A stretch of 64,000 bases of DNA. Source: Bradyrhizobium sp. LHD-71 (GTDB lineage: Bacteria > Pseudomonadota > Alphaproteobacteria > Rhizobiales > Xanthobacteraceae). Positions within the stretch are counted from its first letter, which is position 1, and each line of letters begins with the position of its first letter. Shown here one piece after another: positions 44,617-53,822 of this stretch. Below the pieces are notes generated by a model. That model was not told the DNA's origin. It did no database searches and was given only the letters and a program-made list of their open reading frames with translations. A program made the translations under genes and the position numbers. The stretch lies in assembly GCF_031157255.1 (NCBI RefSeq), contig NZ_JAVIFX010000018.1:100526-164525 (forward strand), given 5' to 3'.

Positions 44617-46728
44617 TTACTGAAGACGAACGACCACGGTGTCTGCGGCGCCGGTCGCATCCATCACCGTGAGGCGCACAAAGCCGGGTCCCGGCGGCTC
44701 GACGAATTTCTGACGGCGGCTGTCGAGTTCACCTGCTGACAGACCATTGACCAGCACGGTCATCGGCGGCACACCGCCCGCAACCTTGACAGCAACCGGC
44801 GACATCTTTGCGCCGTCCTCAGCCATCACATCGAGGCGCGAGCCGTTCAAGGGAAATTGAATGCGCAGACCACGCCTGTCGCCGATCTGCGCCAGTTCGC
44901 CCGCCGGATGGAAGCGTCGCAGCGGCAGTGGAAGTTTCGCCGTCGTCGCCATCAGCGTTCCGCGCGGCGCCGCCGGCAGCCCAAGCGGGATCTTGCCGGA
45001 GCGTGCGAAGGCGTCGAACAGGATCGGAGCAGCCGCGGTCCTCCCGAGTAGTCCCGGAACGGGTGCGCCGTCCGGACGCCCGACCCAGACGCCGATCGTC
45101 ATGCGTCCGTCGAAACCGACGGACCACGCGTCGCGATAGCCGTAGCTCGTGCCGGTCTTGAAGGCGATGCGGTTGTGCACGCCATTTTCCGGCGGCGGCG
45201 TTCCCATCAGGACATGGGCGATGTGCCAGGCGGCAACAGGATCCAGCAGCCGCCGCTGCGCGCTCTCGTCACGCGGGTCATCGAGACGTTCGCGCAACGG
45301 CACCGTGCTTCCGAGCCGCGGAAAGCCCGCATAGAGCTGCACGAGATCAGTCAGCGTCACGCCGACACCGCCTAGACCCATGGCAAGACCCGGCGTCTCG
45401 TCCTTCGGCAGTACGAGATCGCCGCCCGCCTGCCGGATCCGCGATGTCAGCCGATGCGGACCGACCCGGTCGAGCAGCGCGATCGCCGGCACGTTGAGCG
45501 ACAGCTGCAGTGCCTTGCGCACCGTCACCGTGCCCTGGAATGTCATGTCGAAATTCTCCGGCGCGTAGCTGCCGTAGCGGATCGGGCGATCGTCAATCAG
45601 GCTTTCGGGATGCACGAAACCGTCCTCGATCGCGAGACCGTAGATGAAGGGCTTCAGCGTCGAGCCCGGCGAGCGGACCGCGCGGGTCATGTCCGCCTGT
45701 CCGGCCCGCCGCGCGTCGAAATAATCCGGCGAGCCGACGCGCGCGAGAATGTCGCCGCTGGAATTGTCCACTGCGACGATGCCGATCGAGACCTCGGGCC
45801 CCAGCGCAATGGCGCGATCACGCGCCAGCGCTTCGAGCGACCGCTGCAGGTTGGCATCGAGCGTCAGAGCGACACGGCTTGCGGCGGGCTCGCGCGCTAC
45901 CACGTGATCCGTGACGTGCGGCGCGAGGAGCGGCATCGGCCTGCGCATGCGCGGCACGGCTTCCGCCTTGGCGTGGGTCGCATCAGCCGTCGAAACGCGG
46001 CCGAGCTCCACCATCCGGTCCAGCACGCGATCGCGCGCGCGCTCGGCTGCATCTGGATGCCGATCGAGGCGCCGCGTCTCCGGTGACTGCGGCAGCGCCA
46101 CGAGCAATGCGGCTTCGGCCAGTGACAGCCGCTTCGGCTCTTTGCCGAAATAGGCGATGGTCGCGGCGCGCACCCCTTCGAGATTGCCTCCGAACGGCGC
46201 AAGTCTCAGGTAAAGATCAAGGATCTCATCCTTGCTCATCATCCGTTCGATCTGGATGGCGCGCACGACCTGCCGCAGCTTGGCGCCAATGGTCCTGTCG
46301 CGGCGCGGTTCGATCAGCCGCGCGACCTGCATGGTGATGGTGGAGCCGCCGGAGACAATCCGACCGTGGCTGACGAATTGCCACACAGCGCGTCCGAACG
46401 CCAGCGGATCGACGCCGGCATGCTGTCGAAACCGCCGGTCCTCGAAGGCGAGCAGCACGTCGATATAGGCAGGGTCAACTTCGCTCGCCTTCACCGGCAG
46501 GCGCCAGCGCCCGTTCTTCATCGCAAATGCACGCACCAGCTTGCCGTTTCGATCGACGATCGTGATCGACACCTCCTTCGTCACATCAAGCGGCACCGGG
46601 CCGAGCGAAACCACCCAGAAGATAACCGACACGACCAGCAGCGCAAATGCGCTGCCGGCGAGCACGGCGGCGATCTTCAATCGCTGCCGGCCATCAGAAA
46701 CAGCCCTCGCCTGTTCAGCCTCGCTCAT
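44617..46728 (-). CDS. pbpC: penicillin-binding protein 1C
   Basis: A 703-residue class A PBP. A short cytoplasmic head and one membrane anchor (about 20-42) precede the glycosyltransferase domain (EDRRFRQHAGVDPLAFGRA, GGSTITMQVARL). The transpeptidase follows with SxxK in SPGSTLKPFIYGL and KTGTS, and a C-terminal BiPBP_C beta domain after about 610. It polymerises and, if active, crosslinks peptidoglycan. Its start overlaps the end of the alpha-2-macroglobulin gene (ATGA), the conserved pbpC-yfhM pairing. Confidence 0.92.
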   Translation of the reverse strand: MSEAEQARAVSDGRQRLKIAAVLAGSAFALLVVSVIFWVVSLGPVPLDVTKEVSITIVDRNGKLVRAFAMKNGRWRLPVKASEVDPAYIDVLLAFEDRRFRQHAGVDPLAFGRAVWQFVSHGRIVSGGSTITMQVARLIEPRRDRTIGAKLRQVVRAIQIERMMSKDEILDLYLRLAPFGGNLEGVRAATIAYFGKEPKRLSLAEAALLVALPQSPETRRLDRHPDAAERARDRVLDRMVELGRVSTADATHAKAEAVPRMRRPMPLLAPHVTDHVVAREPAASRVALTLDANLQRSLEALARDRAIALGPEVSIGIVAVDNSSGDILARVGSPDYFDARRAGQADMTRAVRSPGSTLKPFIYGLAIEDGFVHPESLIDDRPIRYGSYAPENFDMTFQGTVTVRKALQLSLNVPAIALLDRVGPHRLTSRIRQAGGDLVLPKDETPGLAMGLGGVGVTLTDLVQLYAGFPRLGSTVPLRERLDDPRDESAQRRLLDPVAAWHIAHVLMGTPPPENGVHNRIAFKTGTSYGYRDAWSVGFDGRMTIGVWVGRPDGAPVPGLLGRTAAAPILFDAFARSGKIPLGLPAAPRGTLMATTAKLPLPLRRFHPAGELAQIGDRRGLRIQFPLNGSRLDVMAEDGAKMSPVAVKVAGGVPPMTVLVNGLSAGELDSRRQKFVEPPGPGFVRLTVMDATGAADTVVVRLQ

Positions 46729-49700
46729 CGCAGCGCGCCGACGTCTAGCGTTCCGGTCGCCGTGCGGCCGTAGCGCGACGGGTTGTACATGTCCTCGACA
46801 AATGCCTGCGGCAGCACGTACTTGCCGGGCGAAACGGCGCGCACGACGTAGGCCACGGTGAACACCGGACTGTCGTCGCTGGCGCGATCGATCGCTGCGT
46901 TGAAGCGGTCGTCGCGAAACTCCGAGTGCTCGGCCTCCACGCCGTCCTCGATCCAGTCGAGGGTGCCGGTGTCGCCCGACGAGACGAGGCGCGGATTGTC
47001 GATCTCGAAACCCGCAGGCAGATAGTCGGCGATCATGATGCGGCCGTACTCCGGCCTGGCTTCGGTGACCTTCAGCACCACGGCGATGCGGTCGCTCTGT
47101 TTCGCGCGGCTGATGTCAGCCGGCTTGCCGTCCAGTGTGTGGTAGCTGCGCTCGATCTTGAAGCCGTTCTCGGCTGCGGGCTCCGGCGTTACCGGCGCGC
47201 CGCTCACCGCGACCACAGCCTGCAGTGGCGCATCGCCAGTGTTGGTGATCCTGATCGGTTTTGCGGATGTCACCTCGCTCTGGTTGTAGCTTCGGAAGAG
47301 CGCGGCCTTCACCGGGCTGCCATCGACATCGAGCGAGATCGTGTTGGCCTCCGTGGCAATGGCGCGGGCGGCAAGCACCAGCCACGCATTCTCCTGCGTC
47401 GAGGTGAACGGCGTCAGGCCGCGGGCAGCCTCGACCCGCTGCACCGCCGACACGAGCGTGGCGCGTGGTGCGTTGCCTTCGCTTGCCAGCGACACAAGCG
47501 CTGCGGCATCACGCAGCGACGAGCCGTAGTCGGTGCGGCCGAACACCAGCGCCGGCCGAGGCGCGAGGTCCTGCAGCGCCGCCGCGTACACCTTCTCCGC
47601 CCTGCCCCGGTCGCCGACCAGCGCCAGCGCTGCCGCAAGCTGTGACTTGGCGATCGGCGTCGCCAGGTTGGCGAGCTTGGTGTCGGCGAGGTAACGCAGA
47701 TCGCCGATTGGCGCCGTGCCGTTTTTCGCCAGCACGTAGAGTGCATAGGCGAGCTCTCGCCCTCCGTCCTTGTCGGGCTCGTCTGCATTGGCGACGGTGT
47801 TGCGCAAATGGTCGATCGCCTGGCGGAAGGCCGTGTCCGGGACCGCAAATCCCTTCTCGCGGGCGCGGGTCAGGAAGTCGGTGACATAGGCGTCGAGCCA
47901 GCCGTCCTCGCCGCCGGCCGACCACAAGCCGAACGAGCCGTTCGAGCCCTGCCGCGCCAGCAGCCGGTCGATCGCATCCTTGATGCGCTGGTCCACGGCC
48001 GTGTCCATGGCCAGATGCGCGTTCGCGGCGAGGTCGTTGACGTACAGCAGCGGCATCGCGCGGCTCGTGATCTGTTCGGAGCAACCGAACGGATAGCGGT
48101 CCAGCGCCTTCAGGATCGATGCCGCGTCGAGCGCGGTCGACAGGCTGACCGAAAGCGAGACGGCGCCGGTGCCTGCAACCAGATCAGCGAACATGTCCGG
48201 CGACAGCGTCAGGCTTTCACCCTTTGCCAGAGTCCGCACGGTACGGCGCGCCAGGATCTGCGTCGCCGGCTTCACATCCAGCGCGTAATTGCGCTGGAGC
48301 CTAAGTCCGCCCGGTCCCTGGATGTTGACCTCGACCTGCGCGGAGCCTGCGCCCACAGCTTCAAGATTGACGGCGACCGCGTTGCGTTGCTTCGCGGCAA
48401 GCCGGATCGTCGTCGACGGATTGCCGGTCATGCGCACCGGACCGCTCGGGCGGACCGTGATCGCGAAGTCGCCTGCGGCGCCTTCGACATTGTCGAGATC
48501 CATGGTCATGGTGCCGCGGTCGCCATTCAGGAGGAAGCGCGGCAAGGTTGTCGTCAGCACTACAGGATCGCGGATCACCACATCGGTCGCCGCTCGGCCG
48601 ACCTTGGTGCCACTCCAGGCCACGGCCATGACGCGTGCGGTGCCGGCGAACTCCGGAATGGCAAACGGAATCGACGCCGTTCCGTCGGCACCGACAGTGA
48701 CGATACCCGAATAGAGCGCGAGCGGCTTCTGCGTCGGCGGATTGCCTTGCAACTCGCCGCCGGCGGTGTCACCGCCGGTGCGGATTTGTCCGCGGCTTCC
48801 CTGCATGCCGTCGATCAGCTGGCCGTAAAGATCGCGGATCTCGGCCGTCAGACGGCGCTGGCCGAGATAATGCTCGTCCGGTGCGGGCGGCTTGTAGTTC
48901 GTCAGGTTGAGGATGCCGACATCGACCGCAGCAACGACGATTTTTGCGTCCTCACCTGCATTTAGCCCGCTGATCCTGACAGGCAGGTTGAGCACCGTGC
49001 TGGGCCGGACGAGATCAGGCGGAGACAACGCGACGTCGAGGGTATGTGCTTTCTTGTCGATGCCGAACCACTTCAGGCCGATCGCCCGGCCGGGCATGCG
49101 TTGGGCGGCAACATCGAGCGGCCGCCGCAGCGTGGTCACGACGTAGGCGCCCGTTCCCCAGTCACGGCCGATCGGAATGCGGAGCTGAGCGGTGCCTTCC
49201 TTGACGTTCGCGGTCTGGGTCGTCAGCAGGCGGTCGCCGATCACGTTGACCGTCAGCTTGCCCGCCGTGCGCGCATTGACGGTGACCACCATGGTGTCGC
49301 CGGATTGATATTCGGCATTGTCGATCGAGGTCTCGAGCAGATCCGGTGTGTCGGCCGACCCTTCCGAATACCAGCCGACGTCGAAGGTCACGGAGGTCAG
49401 CGCCCCGCCGCTGCCGCTTTCCTTCACATCGAGGCGGTAGCGACCTGGCTGCGGTGACAACTGAACACGGCCGGGCTTGTCGGTTGCGACGCTGACCTCG
49501 CCGTCGGCGACGCGCTTCGTCGACTTCACCGGCTCGTACTCCCAGGACGAGCCCTGCCGGTACCATTGATAACGATGCTCAAGCTTGAGCAGCTCGTAGC
49601 GCAGGCCGCCGCGCGTCAGTGCCTGGCCATCCGGCGAGACGAAGGCGACGTCGAAGTTCGCCACGTCGCCTTCCGCGACGTTCTTGTCCTTGAACAGCGG

Positions 49701-51947
49701 CTTCACACCGATCATCGCCGCATTCGGCGCGACCGGCACGGTCAGCTTGCGCTCGACCGCCCTGCCACCGCTTTCCGCCATCCGGATGAAGATCTGCGCC
49801 TCCTGTGGCTGCGTCGAGCTCGGCGGCTTCGGCAGGCTGACCGCAAAGGTGGCCTTGCCGTTGGCGTCCGAGGCGGGAAGGTTCTCCAGCGGCGTGCGCT
49901 CGTTGCTGGTCTCCTCCTCGTCGGCGACGCCGAATTTGTAGCCGGCGAAACCCGGCCGCGCCGCTGCCGGCGCCACCAGCAGGTCGCCCTCCAGTTGCAG
50001 TGCGGACGCCGGCGCGCCGTAGAGGAAGCGGCCGTCGATCTCGAGATCGATCGACTTATCGGCCTGGATCTGCGCCGCCTTGGTCGTCAGCGAGAACTCG
50101 AGCCGCTCCGGCACGTAGTCCTCGACCATGAAAGTCGTCTCGCCGATCGCAGGCGCCTTCGGATCGGTGAATGCACGCACGCGCCAGGTGCCGGTGGGCA
50201 CGGCCGAGTTCAGCGCCAGTGACAGGCTGCGTCCGCCCGCGCCCTGATCCGGTACCACCGCGCGACGGAATTCCACACCGTCCGGCCGTTCGACCACGAG
50301 CGTCATCGGCGCTCCGGGAATCGCCTTGCCCTGTCCGTCGCGCAGCAGCGCGGTCAGGAAGACGGTTTCATTGGATCGATAGACGCCGCGCTCGGCGTAG
50401 ACGAAGGCGTCGGCCCCAGCCGGCACGCGCCGGCCGGCGACGCCGCGATCGGTCAGGTCAAAAGCCGTGCTCTTCAGGCTGAGGAATGCGTAGTCGTTCT
50501 TCTCGCCCGACAGTGTAAGCAGCGCCGGCGAAAGGCCGCCCTCGCCCCGCGCAAGCCCTGCCTCGAACAGCGCGTGGCCGGCCGCATCCGTACGCTTGCT
50601 CGAGAGGATTTCGTTATTGCGCGCGATGAGGCGCACTTCGGTCCCTGCAACCGGCTCGGTCGAGCTCAGCGAGTTGACGAAGACGTGGATGCCGTCATTG
50701 CCTGAAAAGGCCGTGAGGCCAAGATCAGAAACGATGAACCATTGGGTCGCGAGCTGTTCATAGTCGTCGTCGCTGGAGGCGATCGCGCCTTTCGGCGCAG
50801 CGGTCATCACATAGACGCCCGGCTGCATCTCGCCGATCGCCTGGTCCACGGGAAAGGCCGTCGTCACGTCGGCGTTGAGCGTGCTGCCGGTTGCAAGCTG
50901 ACCGGACCAGACCTGGACGCCCTTCTGGTTGCCGAGCTCGCTGAGTTCGTATGTGGAGAGTGACCGCTGGAAATCGCTGCCCAGCACCGTGTCGATCAGG
51001 TTGCGGTCGCCGATGCGGAAGACCTTCACGTTCACCGCCAGCGTATTGACGCTGACCACCGGAATGCCGCGCTGGCCGGAGCGCGGCAACACATAGGCGC
51101 GGCTTGTGAAGCGCACGAACGGTTTGCGGTCGCGCACATAGATGTTGAACTCCGCCGACTTCGGCAGCGTCTCCTTCACAGTCGACGGCAGACCGGCGCG
51201 CAGGTTGAGGCTGTAGCGATCGCCGTGCTTCAGCCCCTCGACGCAGAGTTGCCGGTCGTCCGACGACAGGGCCGGCGTGTCGTTACCGGCCATGCTGACG
51301 AATGGCGAGAAGTCCGTACGCTTGGCGAGCTCCTCGGAGAATTGAAAGCACACGCGGGGGACAGCGGAATCGGAATCCACCGAATAGTCGAGCAGCCGGA
51401 AGCCGCGCTCGTCGCGCAGCTTCTCGTACTGGCTGCGGATGTCGGCGACCTCACGCAGTTCGAGCGAGACCCGCAGCGCATCGAGCGCAGGCCGCCACAG
51501 CTTGCGGTCGGCCATCGCGCGGCCGAGCACGGCCAGCGCGTCCGCCTCCTCGCCTTGATTGTTCGCGCGCTGATAGGCGATGTATGCGGCTGTCGACGCA
51601 CGCTCGAGCAGGAACGTCTGTTCGCGATTGTCGGCCGGGCGGACCTGAAACGTCGTCCGTGCCAGCCGCAGCCAGTTGCCGCCGTCGTTCGGAGCAAGCG
51701 CCGCCACCTGTCCCAGCAGTTGCAATCCCGCCCGGAAGTCGTTGCGCTTGAACGCGGAATCGGCGTCGGACCTGAGTTGCTGCGCGGGCTTGCTGACCGC
51801 CCCAGCCTCTGTCTTGATCTGGGCTTCCAGCCTGATGGCCGCGTCGGCCAGATCGTCGCGTTTGAAGGCCTTGTCGGCCGCCTGCGCGGACGTGAGGCCG
51901 AGCGCCAGCGATGCTGCCAGCACTAGGGCGCGAACCGGTCCAACCAT
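46725..51947 (-). CDS. yfhM: bacterial alpha-2-macroglobulin (YfhM-like)
   Basis: 1740 residues from the ATG at 51947, chosen for AAGGAG upstream. A Sec signal peptide (VRALVLAASLALGLTSAQA) has no lipobox cysteine, unlike the lipoprotein YfhM of E. coli. The order fits the family: helical head, many macroglobulin beta domains with a bait-type region, then the thioester motif CSEQ in YPFGCSEQITSRAMPLL, then the alpha-alpha barrel and receptor-like domain. It traps proteases in the periplasm and works with PBP1C in wall repair (family knowledge). Coupled to pbpC by a 4-bp overlap. Confidence 0.93.
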   Translation of the reverse strand: MVGPVRALVLAASLALGLTSAQAADKAFKRDDLADAAIRLEAQIKTEAGAVSKPAQQLRSDADSAFKRNDFRAGLQLLGQVAALAPNDGGNWLRLARTTFQVRPADNREQTFLLERASTAAYIAYQRANNQGEEADALAVLGRAMADRKLWRPALDALRVSLELREVADIRSQYEKLRDERGFRLLDYSVDSDSAVPRVCFQFSEELAKRTDFSPFVSMAGNDTPALSSDDRQLCVEGLKHGDRYSLNLRAGLPSTVKETLPKSAEFNIYVRDRKPFVRFTSRAYVLPRSGQRGIPVVSVNTLAVNVKVFRIGDRNLIDTVLGSDFQRSLSTYELSELGNQKGVQVWSGQLATGSTLNADVTTAFPVDQAIGEMQPGVYVMTAAPKGAIASSDDDYEQLATQWFIVSDLGLTAFSGNDGIHVFVNSLSSTEPVAGTEVRLIARNNEILSSKRTDAAGHALFEAGLARGEGGLSPALLTLSGEKNDYAFLSLKSTAFDLTDRGVAGRRVPAGADAFVYAERGVYRSNETVFLTALLRDGQGKAIPGAPMTLVVERPDGVEFRRAVVPDQGAGGRSLSLALNSAVPTGTWRVRAFTDPKAPAIGETTFMVEDYVPERLEFSLTTKAAQIQADKSIDLEIDGRFLYGAPASALQLEGDLLVAPAAARPGFAGYKFGVADEEETSNERTPLENLPASDANGKATFAVSLPKPPSSTQPQEAQIFIRMAESGGRAVERKLTVPVAPNAAMIGVKPLFKDKNVAEGDVANFDVAFVSPDGQALTRGGLRYELLKLEHRYQWYRQGSSWEYEPVKSTKRVADGEVSVATDKPGRVQLSPQPGRYRLDVKESGSGGALTSVTFDVGWYSEGSADTPDLLETSIDNAEYQSGDTMVVTVNARTAGKLTVNVIGDRLLTTQTANVKEGTAQLRIPIGRDWGTGAYVVTTLRRPLDVAAQRMPGRAIGLKWFGIDKKAHTLDVALSPPDLVRPSTVLNLPVRISGLNAGEDAKIVVAAVDVGILNLTNYKPPAPDEHYLGQRRLTAEIRDLYGQLIDGMQGSRGQIRTGGDTAGGELQGNPPTQKPLALYSGIVTVGADGTASIPFAIPEFAGTARVMAVAWSGTKVGRAATDVVIRDPVVLTTTLPRFLLNGDRGTMTMDLDNVEGAAGDFAITVRPSGPVRMTGNPSTTIRLAAKQRNAVAVNLEAVGAGSAQVEVNIQGPGGLRLQRNYALDVKPATQILARRTVRTLAKGESLTLSPDMFADLVAGTGAVSLSVSLSTALDAASILKALDRYPFGCSEQITSRAMPLLYVNDLAANAHLAMDTAVDQRIKDAIDRLLARQGSNGSFGLWSAGGEDGWLDAYVTDFLTRAREKGFAVPDTAFRQAIDHLRNTVANADEPDKDGGRELAYALYVLAKNGTAPIGDLRYLADTKLANLATPIAKSQLAAALALVGDRGRAEKVYAAALQDLAPRPALVFGRTDYGSSLRDAAALVSLASEGNAPRATLVSAVQRVEAARGLTPFTSTQENAWLVLAARAIATEANTISLDVDGSPVKAALFRSYNQSEVTSAKPIRITNTGDAPLQAVVAVSGAPVTPEPAAENGFKIERSYHTLDGKPADISRAKQSDRIAVVLKVTEARPEYGRIMIADYLPAGFEIDNPRLVSSGDTGTLDWIEDGVEAEHSEFRDDRFNAAIDRASDDSPVFTVAYVVRAVSPGKYVLPQAFVEDMYNPSRYGRTATGTLDVGALR

Positions 51948-52202
51948 GAGGAAGCTCCTTCGACGGCGAAAATGTCGTCGCCCCACGTGTCAGGTGATGG
52001 GTGAAACGTGACGGACTGATGGCCGTCCCGTTGCCGACGCTCCTGGATTAGGTCTCTCCGGCAAGCTATTGGGTTCAAAGCGAAAGAATTCGAAGAACCG
52101 TCAACTTGCTCTGCCATTTTCAAGGGAAGGTGGCACCTCTCCGCTTTGACTCCTGGCGCCCGTGGCTCGATCATAGGTCAAGGCTGCAGGAGAACCTTCG
52201 TC

Positions 52203-52580
52203 ATGATCGATCATGTCTCAATTCCGGTCAGTGACCTCGCCCGCAGCGCCGCACTCTACGAACGGCTTCTGGCCCATCTCGATCTGACGCGCCTGGTCGA
52301 TCGCCCGGCGACCGTGGGCTTTGGCAAACGCTACCCGGAATTCTGGCTCAACCTTCGCACGAACCTTCTCCGTGCTCCGGCGGATACCGGCACGCACATC
52401 TGCCTGCGTGCGCCCACCGAGACGGCCGTCCGCAGTTTCTTCGATGATGCGCTGGCGCTTGGGTGCACGAGCGCGGGCGATCCCGGACCGCGCCAGGCGG
52501 CGATGACGACCTACTTTGGCGCCTTCATCTTCGATTTCGACGGCAACAAGATTGAGGCGGTGAACTTTCCGCGCCGCTGA
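52203..52580 (+). CDS. VOC/glyoxalase-superfamily protein
   Basis: A 125-residue cytoplasmic protein from the ATG at 52203 with AGGAG upstream. It has the two beta-alpha-beta-beta-beta modules of the VOC fold: MIDHVSIPVSDLARSAALYE at the start and FGAFIFDFDGNKIEAVNF at the end. His4 and a C-terminal Glu in KIEAV are the usual metal ligands of the class. Members include lyases, dioxygenases and resistance binders, so the reaction cannot be named. It stands alone and opposes the DUF3551 cluster. Confidence 0.82.
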   Translation: MIDHVSIPVSDLARSAALYERLLAHLDLTRLVDRPATVGFGKRYPEFWLNLRTNLLRAPADTGTHICLRAPTETAVRSFFDDALALGCTSAGDPGPRQAAMTTYFGAFIFDFDGNKIEAVNFPRR

Positions 52581-52676
52581 CGTGTCGGGACCGGCCACGA
52601 GCTGTGGAACTCAGTTGAGATTGATTTCTCAGTTGCAGACAACGGAAGCGGACGGCGCTCCTGCGCCGGCCTATCC

Positions 52677-52717
52677 CCTCATCCTGAGGAGCGCGAAGCG
52701 CGTCTCGAAGGATGAGG
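52677..52717. repeat. CCTCATCCTGAGG-type palindromic repeat
   Basis: CCTCATCCTGAGGAGCGCG and CGCGTCTCGAAGGATGAGG flank a short AAG centre, forming an imperfect hairpin of about 17 bp per arm. It belongs to a different family from the GTCATTGCGAG repeats. It supplies the stop codon and last dozen codons of the first DUF3551 gene. Confidence 0.75.
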
Positions 52718-52960
52718 CCGCAACGTAGGCCCGGGCCGCACGGCGAAGTAGCGTGGGTTTTTCTCGCAGAAGCCGGAATTCGCGACCAGCGAAGCCCGAC
52801 ACTGTTCGATCGTCGTGAAGGTGCAGCTTTGCGGGGTATGCCGGCCCTGCATCATGCAGAATGGATATTCGACCCCCGCCGCAGCCGGAGCCGGGTTGGT
52901 CACAACAGATGCAAGGCTCAACAGCGCCAGCGCGGCAAGTCTTGTTGAATGGATGAACAT
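52679..52960 (-). CDS. DUF3551 small secreted protein, C-terminus rewritten by a repeat
   Basis: 93 residues with a Sec signal peptide (LAALALLSLASVVTNPAPAAA) and the DUF3551 core: YPFCMM, SCTFTTIEQCRASL and GFCEKNPRY, with paired cysteines. The last 12 residues (PHPSRRASRSSG) are encoded inside a palindromic repeat that also provides the stop, so the native end has probably been replaced. Periplasmic; function unknown, family abundant in Bradyrhizobium (knowledge). Confidence 0.75.
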   Translation of the reverse strand: MFIHSTRLAALALLSLASVVTNPAPAAAGVEYPFCMMQGRHTPQSCTFTTIEQCRASLVANSGFCEKNPRYFAVRPGPTLRPHPSRRASRSSG

Positions 52961-52986
52961 GTCCGTCCGGTTCCTTATTATGGGGG

Positions 52987-53235
52987 CTATCGTCGGCGCG
53001 GCTGCCGGACGACCTGCCGGCTACCGGTATAGGCGGGATTCTCCTCGCAGAAGCCGACGCCCGCCGATGCCGCGACCTGGCACAGCTGCAGGGAATTGTA
53101 CGTGCAGTCCCGGCCCATATTTGGCGTACCGATCATGCAGTAACGAAACGGCGGCATCTCCGCACTCGCCGGTGAAATCAGCAGCAGACCGGCAAACCCC
53201 GCAACCAGCACAAGGACAGCTTGCAAACGTTTCAT
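52987..53235 (-). CDS. DUF3551 small secreted protein
   Basis: 82 residues. A signal peptide (LQAVLVLVAGFAGLLLISPASA) is followed by the DUF3551 core FRYCMIGTPNMGRDCTYNSLQLCQ and GFCEENPAY, with four cysteines in the family spacing. It ends in a basic PRRR tail. GGAGG precedes the start. It is the middle of three tandem paralogues on the minus strand, 26 bp upstream of the first. Confidence 0.75.
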   Translation of the reverse strand: MKRLQAVLVLVAGFAGLLLISPASAEMPPFRYCMIGTPNMGRDCTYNSLQLCQVAASAGVGFCEENPAYTGSRQVVRQPRRR

Positions 53236-53349
53236 CGCAGCCTCCTCTTCTGTTTCTGTGTTGAAGAAGCCTGAGCGTTCGATTTTACAGAACGGATAGC
53301 GCTGCCAATCCGGTGCATGAAATCAACATTTCGTGCCGCAATCGGTGCG

Positions 53350-53613
53350 TCAGCGACGCGGCGTCGGACTCGGTGGTGCCGGTGCCGGCACAGGCTCAGC
53401 GGGTGGCGCCACGAAGCGTGGATTTGGCTCGCACGCCGTGCCGACGCCACGCACGGCCTCCTGGCATTGCGCGAGCGTCGCGTAGGAGCAGTCCCGCGCC
53501 ATCCCGAACCCATCGCCCGAACAGAAGGGATATTCGGTTTCCGCCCGGGCAGGTCCCACGATGACGATCGAGCCGCCGAGCAATACCGATGCTGCCAGCA
53601 TAAAGGTGCGCAT
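53350..53613 (-). CDS. DUF3551 small secreted protein
   Basis: 87 residues from the ATG at 53613 with GGAG upstream. A signal peptide (FMLAASVLLGGSIVIVGPARA) precedes YPFCSGDGFGMARDCSYATL, AQCQEAV and ACEPNPRF, the DUF3551 cysteine pattern. It ends in a Pro/Ala-rich tail (PPAEPVPAPAPPSPTPRR). It is the third tandem paralogue; sequence divergence among the three suggests old duplications. Confidence 0.75.
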   Translation of the reverse strand: MRTFMLAASVLLGGSIVIVGPARAETEYPFCSGDGFGMARDCSYATLAQCQEAVRGVGTACEPNPRFVAPPAEPVPAPAPPSPTPRR

Positions 53614-53822
53614 GAGTGTCTCCGTAGTGAGCTTTTCTTGTTCGGCTCGATGACGCGTTGCCATAGGGACCAGGCTGCGCCGCTCTCTAGCCGATAACAC
53701 CGCATGCGCAAGGAAATTCGTTTGAGACTGCCGTTTCAGGACGGTCGGCGCTGACGGCAGTTCTCCGATATGATCAACTCAGCACTCGAAAAAACCAGAG
53801 AACATCGCTCGGGAGGATTGAA

